Source: Pontibacter indicus (GTDB taxonomy: Bacteria > Bacteroidota > Bacteroidia > Cytophagales > Hymenobacteraceae). Taken from it: 64,000 nt of DNA. The stretch's first letter is position 1. Every line of letters starts with the position of its first letter. The stretch lies in NCBI RefSeq assembly GCF_900156345.1, contig NZ_FTPP01000002.1, forward strand, positions 186,001 to 250,000, given 5' to 3'. A program made the position numbers and the translations under genes. Shown in pieces: positions 1 through 11,449 of this stretch. The notes beneath the pieces were generated by a model that made no database searches, had not been told where the DNA came from, and saw only the letters and a program-made list of their open reading frames with translations.

Positions 1-1306
1 GCTTTTTGCGGCCTGCGGCCAGCTGCAGTTCCACCAGGCGCCCTTTACGCGGGAAATAGAAATCGTCGAGGTTGTTCCAGAGGTAGTTCAGGCCATAGGT
101 GTTGGTGCGGGCATCGGCCAGGTCGAGGGCCCGAAGGCTTTGGGGACTGGCCGTGGAGAGGATGCGGGAGTTGCGCCACTCCGTGAACACACTAAAGCGT
201 CCATACCGGATGGTATTGTAGGCCAGCTGCACCCGCGGCTGTATGGTGATGAAACTGGAATCCTGCTTCAGCAAACCGAAGCGCGTGCCCAGCTCGAAAG
301 GGGTCCCGAAAAGGTTGGGGTGCAGGTACTCGCCGTTCAAGATCACAGAGCCTTTGTTAACCCGCCGCCACTGCAGCCCCAGTTGCTTGCCGCTGCCCTT
401 TATGTTCCGGATGTTCATGTTGGCCTCGCCCGTAATCAGCAGTTTGTTACCCGAGCGACTTGGGTCCGGTAGAAAACCGACCACGCCATCAATCTGGTTT
501 GTTTGGCGATCTTCGAGAAAATAAACGACCCTCGCCTTATCTCGGTAGAACTGCACCTGCGGCGGACGCGTCACTTTCAGGTATGGCAGGGTAGTGAGCA
601 TCCGCTGCGAGGCCTCGACCTGGTCCTGGTTATAGGGTTGGCCCGGGTATAGCTGCAGGTAGCGCATCAAAAACTTGGGCTGTGTTTTGCTGCCGCCCAT
701 TACCTGTAGGGTATCGTACGTCACCACAAAGGCCTTCTCGACCATCAGGGCTGCGGATATTCTGTTGTTTTTGATTTCGATGGAGTCGAGCCAGACGGAG
801 GCGAAGGGGTAGCCGTTGCGCTCGGCGTAGTCGAGGATGCGCTGCTGCAGCCGGGCGTACTCGGCCGGCTTAAAAGGCACGTTGCGGTAAAACTTCTCAC
901 GGAAGCCAGATTCCACCAGAATGCCTTCACTCAGGTTGCCGTTGCGCAGCTCGGCCCAGTCGAAGCGCTTGCCTATGTGCAGTTTCACGTGGAGCGTGTC
1001 GTTGCGTTTGTAGGAGCTGTCAGCCGAGGCGAGCAGGTAGGCGTCCTGATGGAGACGGTGCACCAGCGCCGTTACCTCTTTGCGCGCCTCTAGGGTGTCG
1101 GCCAGTTGGGTGCGATAGCTATACTGCCGCAGCACTTGCCGGTCCGGGTCGGCCGTGTATACCCGGAGCGCGGCTTTTGCCTGACTGACCAGCTTGGGCG
1201 CCGGGGGCTGCACCTGCTGCGGTGGCACAGGCGGCTTGTCCTGCGCCTGCACCAACAGGGACAGCCACACGAATAAGCACCAGACTACGACAGCGATTTT
1301 GTACAT
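1..1306 (-). CDS. BamA/TamA-like outer membrane protein, C-terminus beyond window
   Basis: The reading frame is open from an ATG at 1306 down to the window edge (about 435 codons), so the C-terminal part is missing. The first ~20 residues are a signal peptide ending near VQAQ. Next come soluble segments of the POTRA type, for example IGKRFDWAELRNGNLSEG and FLMRYLQLYPGQPYNQDQVE. After residue ~290 the pattern changes to alternating strands typical of an outer membrane barrel (DGVVGFLPDPSRSGN, GEANMNIRNIKGSGK). This is the order seen in the Omp85 superfamily, which inserts or translocates outer membrane proteins. It is divergent from hemW across a 189-bp gap. Family membership is inferred from pattern. 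It is more probably a TamA-like paralogue than BamA itself, because the POTRA part is short. Confidence 0.72.
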   Translation of the reverse strand, partial: MYKIAVVVWCLFVWLSLLVQAQDKPPVPPQQVQPPAPKLVSQAKAALRVYTADPDRQVLRQYSYRTQLADTLEARKEVTALVHRLHQDAYLLASADSSYKRNDTLHVKLHIGKRFDWAELRNGNLSEGILVESGFREKFYRNVPFKPAEYARLQQRILDYAERNGYPFASVWLDSIEIKNNRISAALMVEKAFVVTYDTLQVMGGSKTQPKFLMRYLQLYPGQPYNQDQVEASQRMLTTLPYLKVTRPPQVQFYRDKARVVYFLEDRQTNQIDGVVGFLPDPSRSGNKLLITGEANMNIRNIKGSGKQLGLQWRRVNKGSVILNGEYLHPNLFGTPFELGTRFGLLKQDSSFITIQPRVQLAYNTIRYGRFSVFTEWRNSRILSTASPQSLRALDLADARTNTYGLNYLWNNLDDFYFPRKGRLVELQLAAGRKK

Positions 1307-1495
1307 TTGCGCAGGTAATGTGCTATTGATTTAATGGGTTCATGTGCTAATCTTTTAAGGATGCACTTAAGCAAAAGTAACGATAAAGCATTAAATGTTT
1401 CCTGCTTCTTCAGCATTCATGATTGAACAATTCAGCATCTTTATACATTCATTCATTAGCACATGATCATATTACCTTAATTAGCACATTAATAA

Positions 1496-2623
1496 ATGTC
1501 CGGCATCTACCTCCATATACCTTTCTGCAAGCAGGCCTGTCACTACTGCGACTTCCACTTCAGCACATCCATGGGACACAAGGATGCCACCATACAGGCC
1601 ATTGCGCAAGAGCTGAAGCTGCGCCGCGACTATTTGCAGGGGCAGGAGGTACGTACCATTTACTTTGGCGGCGGCACCCCTTCGCTGCTCACGCAAGCGG
1701 AGTTATACCTTCTCCTGCAAACTATCAAAGGTTTGTTTAAAGTTTCGGAGGAGGCGGAAATAACGCTGGAGGCCAATCCGGATGACCTGTCGCCGGAGAA
1801 ACTGCAGGAGCTAAGAGCGGCCGGCATTAACCGGCTGAGCATTGGGCTACAGTCCTTCCACGAGCCGCACTTGCGTCTGATGAACCGCGCCCACAACGCC
1901 ACCGAGAGCCTACAATGCGTGCGCGACGCGCAGGCAGCCGGCTTCGACAACATCACCGTGGACCTGATCTACAGCATACCTGCACCGGACCATAGCATCT
2001 GGCTCGAAGATCTCAAAACACTCTTCTCCCTGAACGTGCAGCACGTTTCCTGCTACGCCCTCACCATTGAGCCCGACACGGCCTTGGGGCGCTGGAGCAA
2101 GAAAGGCACGTTTAAGCCTTCGGAGGACGAGTTCACGGCGCAGCAGTTCGAGATCTTGCTGGAGCAGATGAAGGCGCATGAGTATGTGCAGTACGAGGTA
2201 TCCAACTTCAGCAAGCCCGGCTATGAGTCGCGGCACAACAGCAATTACTGGCGTGGGGTGCACTACCTGGGCGTGGGCCCGAGTGCGCATTCCTTCAACG
2301 GGCACAGCCGGCAATACAATGTAGCCAACAACCGCAAGTACACCGCCGCCCTGGCCGAAGGCACTATACCTGCCGAGGAGGAAAAGCTCACCTCAGCCGA
2401 CCAGGCCAACGACTACCTGCTCACCACGCTCCGCACCATTTGGGGCTGCGACCTCAGCCTGATGCGTGACAGGTATGGCTACGACCTGCCGGCGGAACAC
2501 GCGCTATACCTGCAGCAGCTTCAGGAAAAAGGATTGGCCAGCGTAGAGGCAGACGTGCTATACCTGACTGACCAAGGCAAACTGTTGGCCGACCAGATTA
2601 CATTGGATCTGATGGTAGAATAG
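1496..2623 (+). CDS. hemW: HemW-like radical SAM haem chaperone
   Basis: The protein has 375 residues, the usual HemW length. The radical SAM cluster motif CX3CX2C is at Cys11, Cys15 and Cys18 (CKQACHYCDF). The residue two after the third Cys is Phe rather than the extra Cys of true coproporphyrinogen dehydrogenase HemN, which separates HemW from HemN. GGGTP (residues 58-62) and SIGLQSF (near 115) are the SAM-binding and family motifs. HemW is known to bind haem and deliver it to respiratory enzymes; older annotations call it oxygen-independent coproporphyrinogen oxidase. The ATG at 1496 puts the cluster motif at the expected distance. A SpoIIAA-like gene follows after 76 bp on the same strand. 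Confidence 0.9.
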   Translation: MSGIYLHIPFCKQACHYCDFHFSTSMGHKDATIQAIAQELKLRRDYLQGQEVRTIYFGGGTPSLLTQAELYLLLQTIKGLFKVSEEAEITLEANPDDLSPEKLQELRAAGINRLSIGLQSFHEPHLRLMNRAHNATESLQCVRDAQAAGFDNITVDLIYSIPAPDHSIWLEDLKTLFSLNVQHVSCYALTIEPDTALGRWSKKGTFKPSEDEFTAQQFEILLEQMKAHEYVQYEVSNFSKPGYESRHNSNYWRGVHYLGVGPSAHSFNGHSRQYNVANNRKYTAALAEGTIPAEEEKLTSADQANDYLLTTLRTIWGCDLSLMRDRYGYDLPAEHALYLQQLQEKGLASVEADVLYLTDQGKLLADQITLDLMVE

Positions 2624-2699
2624 CCTGTGTGCTTGTTATTTCGGATTTCTTTGTAGATTTGATAGCAGCCGGAACACAGCCCCGCGCTTACGCCACACC

Positions 2700-3119
2700 A
2701 TGCAGCTATTGGAAACGCTTTACCAAAACGACATCAGCCGGATTGCCACCGACCCCGAGCACGGCATCCTGACAAATACCTGGCTACGCCCCGTAGAACA
2801 CAACGAGATGCTCCAGACAGCCGAAAAACTAGCTCAGCTGGTGCAGGAGTCCGGGGCCGACAAGCTGCTGCTAAACGCGCTTGTCATCGGCAAGCTGCTG
2901 CCCCACACCAAGGAATGGTTGTCCACCACCTATTACAAATCGCTTTCAGAACTGGGGGTGAAAAAGCTCGCCCGCGTGCTGCCCGAAAATGTTTTTAACA
3001 GACTCTCGTTTGAGGCCGTGATAACCAGAGCCGAGGCCCTGGGGGCGGTGACTTTTGAGGTGAGAAACTTTACAAATGACATCGATGCCCTGCGCTGGCT
3101 GCGGGGTTATGACAGCTAA
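2700..3119 (+). CDS. SpoIIAA/STAS-like small protein (paralogue 1)
   Basis: A soluble protein of 139 residues with no signal peptide. It resembles the two products encoded on the other strand at 16173-16604 and 16686-17108. The best shared stretch is NVFNRLSFEAVITRA here against DLFNRMAVEQIIKRA, followed in each case by a C-terminal helix (DALRWL here, AAVAWL there). The alternating strand-helix pattern and size fit the SpoIIAA-like/STAS fold that is abundant as single genes in Cytophagales. No conserved phosphorylatable Ser was identified and no partner kinase or sigma factor is adjacent. The cyclase gene starts 3 bp after its stop, so the two are probably cotranscribed. Function is unknown. 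Confidence 0.6.
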   Translation: MQLLETLYQNDISRIATDPEHGILTNTWLRPVEHNEMLQTAEKLAQLVQESGADKLLLNALVIGKLLPHTKEWLSTTYYKSLSELGVKKLARVLPENVFNRLSFEAVITRAEALGAVTFEVRNFTNDIDALRWLRGYDS

Positions 3120-3122
3120 ACT

Positions 3123-3893
3123 ATGCAAGCCTCCATCACTTACCGCGACCAACCCTATACCTTCGACCCGCTGCAGCCGCTCGACATTTCGATGCCGCTG
3201 CACAACCGTCAGCCCCAACCAGAGTGCTTCTGGGCTGAGCCGGTGGCGTTTGATGTGATTCGGGTCGGAGACTTTGTGGGAAGCGTGGCGGAAGGAGGCA
3301 GCACCAATTACAAGCGGGTGCACCTGACGCCCCACGGCAATGGCACCCATACCGAGTGCTACGGCCACATTTCGGCCGACGAAAACGCCACCATCCACAA
3401 CTGCCTGAAACGCTTCCTGTTTGTGGCGCAGCTGATCACGGTTACTCCCCAAAAGCAGGAGAACGGAGATGAGGTAGTGATGTTAGCGGATGTGAAAGCC
3501 AAGTTGCAAGGTATAAAGTGCGAAGCGCTCGTCCTCCGCACCTTGCCAAACACGGACGAGAAACTTACCCGCCACTACTCCGGCACCAACCCGCCTTACC
3601 TGGAGCACACCATCGGCCAATATCTGGCTGAGAAAGGTATACAGCACCTGCTGCTCGACCTGCCCTCTGTGGACCGGGAACTGGATGAAGGCAAACTGCT
3701 TTGTCACCATGCCTTCTGGCAGTACCCCACAAACACCCGCTGCGGCGCCACCATCACTGAGTTGATCTATGTGCCGGGCCAAGTAGAAGATGGGTTATAT
3801 CTGCTCAACCTGCAAATCGCCAGCCTACAGCTCGACGCCAGCCCCAGCAAACCTGTTTTGTATAAGCTGTCGCCTGTTTTCCCGACTTTGTAA
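3123..3893 (+). CDS. Cyclase / kynurenine-formamidase-like hydrolase
   Basis: A 256-residue protein with the metal-binding signature of the cyclase/arylformamidase family: HGNGTHTE with His71, His76 and Glu78, then His82. The family consensus is HxGTHxD, so Asp is replaced by Glu here. A later conserved region (LLLDLPSVDRELDEGK, then CHHAFW) fits the second metal-site half. Members hydrolyse amides such as N-formylkynurenine, or related substrates. No other kynurenine-pathway gene is adjacent (nadC is 23 kb away), so the substrate is open. It starts 3 bp after the SpoIIAA-like gene and is followed by a palindromic repeat pair. Confidence 0.75.
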   Translation: MQASITYRDQPYTFDPLQPLDISMPLHNRQPQPECFWAEPVAFDVIRVGDFVGSVAEGGSTNYKRVHLTPHGNGTHTECYGHISADENATIHNCLKRFLFVAQLITVTPQKQENGDEVVMLADVKAKLQGIKCEALVLRTLPNTDEKLTRHYSGTNPPYLEHTIGQYLAEKGIQHLLLDLPSVDRELDEGKLLCHHAFWQYPTNTRCGATITELIYVPGQVEDGLYLLNLQIASLQLDASPSKPVLYKLSPVFPTL

Positions 3894-3913
3894 GGTAGGC
3901 TATACCTTACATC

Positions 3914-4032
3914 AGACCTCGCAGTGTGCGCTGCTCCTGCGAGCGTCTCGCCCAATAGCCGCGTCTATACCTATACCTGCTAGCCACCGCCGATGGTTTA
4001 GACACTCGCGGGTCTGAAGACACCGCGAGGTC
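3914..4032. repeat. Inverted pair of REP-like palindromic repeats
   Basis: Two related ~33-nt units face each other. Unit A (3914-3948, + strand) has stem arms CTCGCAG (3918-3924) and CTGCGAG (3937-3943). Unit B (4001-4032, read on the - strand) has arms CTCGCGG and CCGCGAG (4005-4011 and 4023-4029). Both begin GACCTCGC and end GAG(C/T)GTCT when read in the same sense. A third unit lies at 16033-16066. The stems differ in sequence but still pair. The pair fills the gap between the convergent cyclase and metF genes, a usual site for REP/BIME-type elements. Confidence 0.65.
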
Positions 4033-4119
4033 ATGCGCAGGTATAGCAAACCCTAAATAAAAAAAGCTGAAGCCAATGGCCCCAACCTTAAGGTTAGGTT
4101 TAGTTTAGTTGAGGTTTCT

Positions 4120-5076
4120 TTAGAATAATGCCTCCGCCACTTTCCGAACAGACTCTGATTTGCCCATCGAGTAGTAATGCAGGCAGGGCACGCCAAACTC
4201 CATCAGCTCTTTAGACTGCTGTATCGCCCACTCCACGCCTACCTGCGCTGCGGCTTTGTTGTCCGCACAGGACTCAATGGCATCGGCCAGTGCACACGGA
4301 ATCTCGACATGGAACAAACTTGGCAATAAAGTCAGCTGCGTCTTGGTGGTCATCGGCTTTAGTCCCGGAATGATCGGCACGTTTATACCTTCGGCACGGC
4401 AGCGATTTACAAAGTCGAAGTACTTCTGGTTGTCGAAGAACATTTGCGTCACGATGTACTCTGCACCAAGCTCTACCTTCTTTTTGAGCCAGCGCAAGTC
4501 CGAGGTCAGGTTGGGCGCCTCGAAGTGCTTCTCCGGGTAACCCGCCACCCCGATGCAAAAATCGGTACCGTTGTGGTAGGCCTGCTCCTCATCCAGGTAA
4601 CAGCCCTGGTTCATATTCACGACCTGCCCGATCAGCTCTGTGGCATAGGTATGGCCATCGGGCTCGGGCACAAAGCGCTGCTCGCTCTTCACGCAATCGC
4701 CGCGCAACACCAACACATTGTCTATACCCAGGAAGTGCAGGTCAATCAGGGCGTTCTCTGTTTCCTCCTTACTGAAGCCGCCGCAGATCAGGTGCGGCAC
4801 CGTGTCCACCTTGTAGTGGTTCTGGATGGCCGCACAAATCCCCACCGTGCCCGGGCGCTTGCGTGTGCTGCGCTTCTCCAGCAGGCCGTTCTCGCGCTGC
4901 TTGTACACGTACTCCTCACGGTGATAGGTTACGTCGATAAAAGGCGGCTTGAACTCCATCAGCGGGTCGATGTGGTTGAACAGGGTCTTCATGTTCTCCC
5001 CCTTAAGCGGCGGCAGGATCTCAAAGGTGAACAGTGTCTTGCCATTGGCGTTCTGGAAATGCTCGGTTACTTTCAA
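4120..5076 (-). CDS. metF: 5,10-methylenetetrahydrofolate reductase
   Basis: A 318-residue flavoprotein that reduces methylene-THF to methyl-THF, the methyl donor used by MetH. The catalytic Glu is expected at residue 19 (FTFEILPPLKG). The LVLRGDC segment and the EYIVTQMFFD segment fit the TIM-barrel FAD and folate sites. The start is a TTG at 5076: an in-frame TAA lies a few codons upstream with no ATG between, and the N-terminus MKVTEHFQ fits the family. It lies 31 bp downstream of metH on the same strand, so it is part of the SAM-riboswitch operon. The leader just before the start contains the word AACCATTTAACCATTAAC, which recurs upstream of other genes here. Confidence 0.95.
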   Translation of the reverse strand: MKVTEHFQNANGKTLFTFEILPPLKGENMKTLFNHIDPLMEFKPPFIDVTYHREEYVYKQRENGLLEKRSTRKRPGTVGICAAIQNHYKVDTVPHLICGGFSKEETENALIDLHFLGIDNVLVLRGDCVKSEQRFVPEPDGHTYATELIGQVVNMNQGCYLDEEQAYHNGTDFCIGVAGYPEKHFEAPNLTSDLRWLKKKVELGAEYIVTQMFFDNQKYFDFVNRCRAEGINVPIIPGLKPMTTKTQLTLLPSLFHVEIPCALADAIESCADNKAAAQVGVEWAIQQSKELMEFGVPCLHYYSMGKSESVRKVAEALF

Positions 5077-5107
5077 TTTATCTGTTAATGGTTAAATGGT
5101 TGGTCTT

Positions 5108-8818
<3,711 letters not shown>

Positions 8819-8856
8819 GTTCGGTGTTCCCCCTCTTGGTTAAGTCTACATACGCG

Positions 8857-9000
8857 CTTATCAAGAAGGACACCCAGAGGCAGGCATACTCTCTTATCTT
8901 TTCCCGGCCAAGGTATGGCAGAGAAGGGAATTAGCACCAAGCTGGTACAAGGTTGCTAAGACGTCATCGGGCCCTGTCCCTCGGTCTTTCTTGATAAGAA
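8857..9000 (-). ncRNA. SAM-I (S-box) riboswitch aptamer
   Basis: Read on the - strand, all S-box landmarks are present in order. P1 is formed by CTTATCAAGAA near 8998-8988 and TTCTTGATAAG at 8867-8857, a perfect 11-bp helix. The core GAGGGACAGGGCCCGATGA is followed by GCAACC, then GGTGCTAATTCC and the AAAAGATAAGAGAG block. A TAnnTTTG promoter element ends 6 nt before the 5' end. The target is metH-metF, a standard SAM-controlled unit. No intrinsic terminator is visible between P1 and the start codon. CCTTCTTG of the 3' P1 strand could instead pair with CAAGAGGG just before the start codon. Confidence 0.93.
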
Positions 9001-9005
9001 CACTG

Positions 9006-9013
9006 CAAATATA
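9006..9013 (-). promoter_or_regulatory. TAnnTTTG promoter element for the metH riboswitch transcript
   Basis: TATATTTG on the - strand matches the Bacteroidota -7 consensus. Transcription would start about at 9000, exactly where the riboswitch P1 helix begins. No clear -33 TTTG is visible at the usual distance. Confidence 0.6.
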
Positions 9014-9120
9014 CGGCACATATTCGAAAAGAATAATTTTAATTCCCTCTGAATATGACTTTAACAAGTTTGTTTACGACAACAAATCAAAAAGAGCGAA
9101 AAGCGGTGGGCATAAAAACA

Positions 9121-9148
9121 GAAAGGGATACTAAAAAGTATCCCTTTC
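9121..9148 (-). terminator. 12-bp hairpin, probable intrinsic terminator
   Basis: GAAAGGGATACT pairs perfectly with AGTATCCCTTTC around an AAAA loop. Read on the - strand it is followed by TGTTTTTATG, a short U-rich tract. No annotated gene ends here in that direction, apart from a possible tiny ORF at 9191-9277. The rest of the 9014-9393 gap holds only three copies of the AGGTATA/TATACCT word. Confidence 0.5.
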
Positions 9149-9190
9149 CTAAAAGAGTTTAATTGTTTTCACTCTATAACTCTTTCTATT

Positions 9191-9277
9191 TTAGGTATAC
9201 GGAGGCCGTGTAGGCATGTTGCCCTTTTCTGAATAAAACTTTGCTTTAGAGCGATTTGCCCCGGGAGGCCGTTTCAC
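9191..9277 (-). CDS. Possible tiny basic protein (28 residues)
   Basis: A GTG-started frame encodes VKRPPGANRSKAKFYSEKGN followed by eight more residues ending TRPPYT. It is strongly basic, has a repeated RPP motif, and sits 43 bp upstream of a - strand terminator hairpin. That layout would suit a small ribosome-associated protein. Against it: there is no ATG at the start, no recognised family and no clear promoter. A TTG two codons upstream is an alternative start. Treat it as a candidate only. Confidence 0.2.
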   Translation of the reverse strand: MKRPPGANRSKAKFYSEKGNMPTRPPYT

Positions 9278-9393
9278 TCTCAATTCAGGTATAGCCTAAT
9301 CGTCTATTTAATCAGGCTGTTGGTCTAGTTCTTTGCCAATGTCTTATAAAAGACTATACCTTAATAGCTTAGAACCTCACGGCAGGTATAAAC

Positions 9394-10017
9394 ATGAACT
9401 ACAGAACATTCACGCTCAACGGCATCAGCGTTTTTCTGGGCCTTATCTTCTTTACGTCAGGTATGGCGAAGATCTTCTACGAGCACCAGTTCCCGGGGCT
9501 GATCGGGCCGGTGTGGCTGGAGGAGAAACTGGCTGCGTTCAACCTGGGGCTCTTCGCCCGCTTTATCGCCTATTCCCAGATCGTCATCGGGTTCATGCTG
9601 CTCACCCTCCGCTACCGCACCCTGGGAGCCATCGCCTTGCTCCCCATGCTACTCAACATCTTTCTGATAACGGTATCGCAGAACTGGAAAGGCACGCCCT
9701 ATGTGCTCGCCTTTTTCCTGCTGCTCAACCTGGTACTGCTGTTAGCTGAGGCTCCTAAACTGCTGCACCTGCTCGGCTTCAGAACCACCTTTATACCTGT
9801 GGTGCACAAGCCGCTGCGCTATGGACTGCTTTGGCTGGCGGGTCTGGGTCTGGTGCTGTGCAGCGTACCACTTTCCTTTCTTAGCCTGACTACTGCTTAT
9901 GTGCTTTGTGTGGCAGGTATAGCTGTAGGTCTCTATACCTATTTCAAGGGCGGCCGCGCCGGAAGACAGGCCAAGGCACCATCGTCTATACCTGAAGGCA
10001 CGCTTGTCTCGAAGTAA
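9394..10017 (+). CDS. DoxX/MauE-type membrane protein
   Basis: A 207-residue membrane protein. Four hydrophobic segments lie at about residues 8-26, 53-75, 82-115 and 130-165, and the early motif FFTSGMAKIF is typical of DoxX family proteins. The C-terminus is a short basic tail. DoxX-type proteins sit in the cytoplasmic membrane and are linked to redox or stress functions in several bacteria, but no specific activity can be assigned. The ATG at 9394 follows an AGGTATAA word by a few bases. The gene is monocistronic: a strong bidirectional terminator separates it from the convergent rpmA. Confidence 0.72.
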   Translation: MNYRTFTLNGISVFLGLIFFTSGMAKIFYEHQFPGLIGPVWLEEKLAAFNLGLFARFIAYSQIVIGFMLLTLRYRTLGAIALLPMLLNIFLITVSQNWKGTPYVLAFFLLLNLVLLLAEAPKLLHLLGFRTTFIPVVHKPLRYGLLWLAGLGLVLCSVPLSFLSLTTAYVLCVAGIAVGLYTYFKGGRAGRQAKAPSSIPEGTLVSK

Positions 10018-10079
10018 ACATCCAGGCGAACGGTTGATATACCGAACAGGCAGCGGAAAGCATAACCAGGCAGGTATAA

Positions 10080-10114
10080 AAAAAGAGGGCGCCCGTTCGG
10101 GACGCCCTCTTTTT
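10080..10114. terminator. Bidirectional intrinsic terminator between doxX-like gene and rpmA
   Basis: AAAAAGAGGGCG (10080-10091) pairs with CGCCCTCTTTTT (10103-10114). A run of A on one side and T on the other lets it serve both convergent genes. Confidence 0.9.
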
Positions 10115-10153
10115 GTTTGTGCCACCCGCAGGTGACGGCATGCGTCTTAAAGC

Positions 10154-10423
10154 TTAGGCTTCTGCTTCTACTTTAGGAACTACAGAAACGAATGAACGGT
10201 TCTTCACGCCTTTTTTGAATTGAACAACACCGTCAACCATAGCAAACAGTGTGTGGTCTTTGCCCATACCCACGTTTTTGCCTGGGTGGTGTGCAGTACC
10301 TCTTTGTCTTACAATGATGTTGCCAGCGATGATGTCCTGGCCACCGTAAATCTTAACACCTAGTCGTTTGGAGTGTGACTCGCGGCCGTTGTTAGAACTA
10401 CCAGCTCCTTTTTTGTGTGCCAT
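10154..10423 (-). CDS. rpmA: 50S ribosomal protein L27
   Basis: Eighty-nine residues, matching bL27 in length and sequence. The N-terminus [16 protein letters not shown] is the flexible tail that reaches the peptidyl-transferase centre. The body [20 protein letters not shown] and the [16 protein letters not shown] segment are family signatures. There is no cleavable N-terminal extension of the Firmicutes kind. It lies 71 bp downstream of rplU in the usual rplU-rpmA order. Like most translation genes here, it contains no TATACCT word, although one lies in the rplU-rpmA spacer. Confidence 0.98.
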   Translation of the reverse strand: MAHKKGAGSSNNGRESHSKRLGVKIYGGQDIIAGNIIVRQRGTAHHPGKNVGMGKDHTLFAMVDGVVQFKKGVKNRSFVSVVPKVEAEA

Positions 10424-10494
10424 TTTCTTTTACTATTTAATTCAGGATAGCGGGCTATACCTGAGAGATTTTACGATTAATTTCCTCTTACTGC

Positions 10495-10803
10495 TTAACC
10501 AATGCTCTCGATCAGGACCTTCGTGAAGTGCTGGCGGTGACCATTCTTCTTGCGGTATCCTTTTCTTCTCTTCTTTTTGAAAACGATTACTTTATCGCCT
10601 TTCACGTTGCCAAGGATTTTTCCAACCACTTTAACACCGCTAACGAAAGGAGCACCCAAAGTAACAGTGCCGTTATCATCAGTAAGAAGAACATTGGTGA
10701 ACTCCACGGCGTCACCATCATTGCCGGAAAGCTTGTTAGCGTAGATGAACTTACCGCTCTCTACTTTGGTCTGTTGACCTGCGATTTCTACAATTGCGTA
10801 CAT
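10495..10803 (-). CDS. rplU: 50S ribosomal protein L21
   Basis: One hundred and two residues from the ATG at 10803 (MYAIVEIAGQQTKVESGKFI), which is the family start. A longer frame to 10902 exists, but its extra 33 residues match nothing and overlap the promoter. The C-terminal basic block KKRRKGYRKKNGHRQHFTKV is the rRNA-binding part of bL21. Promoter elements of the Bacteroidota type and a perfect 11-bp inverted repeat lie 23-67 bp upstream. It is the first gene of the rplU-rpmA operon. Confidence 0.97.
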   Translation of the reverse strand: MYAIVEIAGQQTKVESGKFIYANKLSGNDGDAVEFTNVLLTDDNGTVTLGAPFVSGVKVVGKILGNVKGDKVIVFKKKRRKGYRKKNGHRQHFTKVLIESIG

Positions 10804-10825
10804 CAGCTTCAATGTATGTTTTAAA

Positions 10826-10870
10826 AAATTTAAGTCTGCAAAATTAGCGGACTTAAATTTAATATGCAAA
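10826..10870 (-). promoter_or_regulatory. rplU-rpmA promoter bracketed by a perfect inverted repeat
   Basis: On the - strand TTTG (10870-10867), 20 nt and TAATTTTG (10846-10839) match the -33/-7 consensus. The -7 element lies inside a perfect 11-bp inverted repeat, AAATTTAAGTC (10826-10836) and GACTTAAATTT (10850-10860), separated by 13 bp. The repeat would overlap polymerase and the start of the transcript, so it could be an operator or a 5' RNA hairpin. Confidence 0.6.
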
Positions 10871-11449
10871 TCATTGCTTCTTAATTCTTTCTGCTTTTCC
10901 AAGCCTTATGCACCACCATGTGGATAATGTTGTTGAAATCTACACTCCGTCTTTTTGCACCATTTAAAAACAGGCATAACACCCTAATCTGCAGCACCTT
11001 GCCAACCAAAACCAAAAACAACGTTTTCCACAATTACTGAGAAACTCGACCAAGAGCCTGCCGCTAAGAAGCCGACTTTAAGCCGAGCAGTTGGACTCTT
11101 CGACTCTCAAAACAGCCTTTACCCTCAATTAGGCGGCCTGTGGTTGCATTTTTCAGGACTCAGCCATGAATTAATATTTAATTTACTATATTTTGTCTTT
11201 TATATATGTTAACATCAACATGTTAATAGAGGTGTTGATTTCGGTTCAATTTTCAGAGGATCAAACACTTAGCAAAGTGTTAATAAATTGAACAACTTTA
11301 GCCCACCAATTCAAGTTCTTATCACTATATTTGAAATCCTGTTGTTTGAAGGTCGTTCCCATCAGGCGCATCGACCACTGAGTTTAACATCTGATAAAAC
11401 AGCAACGAAGTGTCGCTGTTAGTTTAAATAATCATTAAAGTTTACGAGC
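10871..11449. other. Intergenic region between rplU and nrdB, with candidate nrdB promoter
   Basis: No convincing gene or RNA is seen in 10871-11449. The right part (11165-11445) is AT-rich. TATATTTG at 11326-11333 (+ strand) matches the -7 consensus and would give nrdB a leader of about 110 nt, but no -33 element is evident. The leader holds no obvious hairpin terminator. Confidence 0.5.

Noticed and set aside
10804..10902. N-terminal extension of ribosomal protein L21
   Set aside because: The extra codons cover the promoter and inverted repeat and match no L21; the start is taken as 10803.
11310..11345. Possible NrdR box before nrdB (ACTATATTTG)
   Set aside because: Only one weak half-like match, and TATATTTG is better explained as a -7 promoter element; no second box at the usual spacing.
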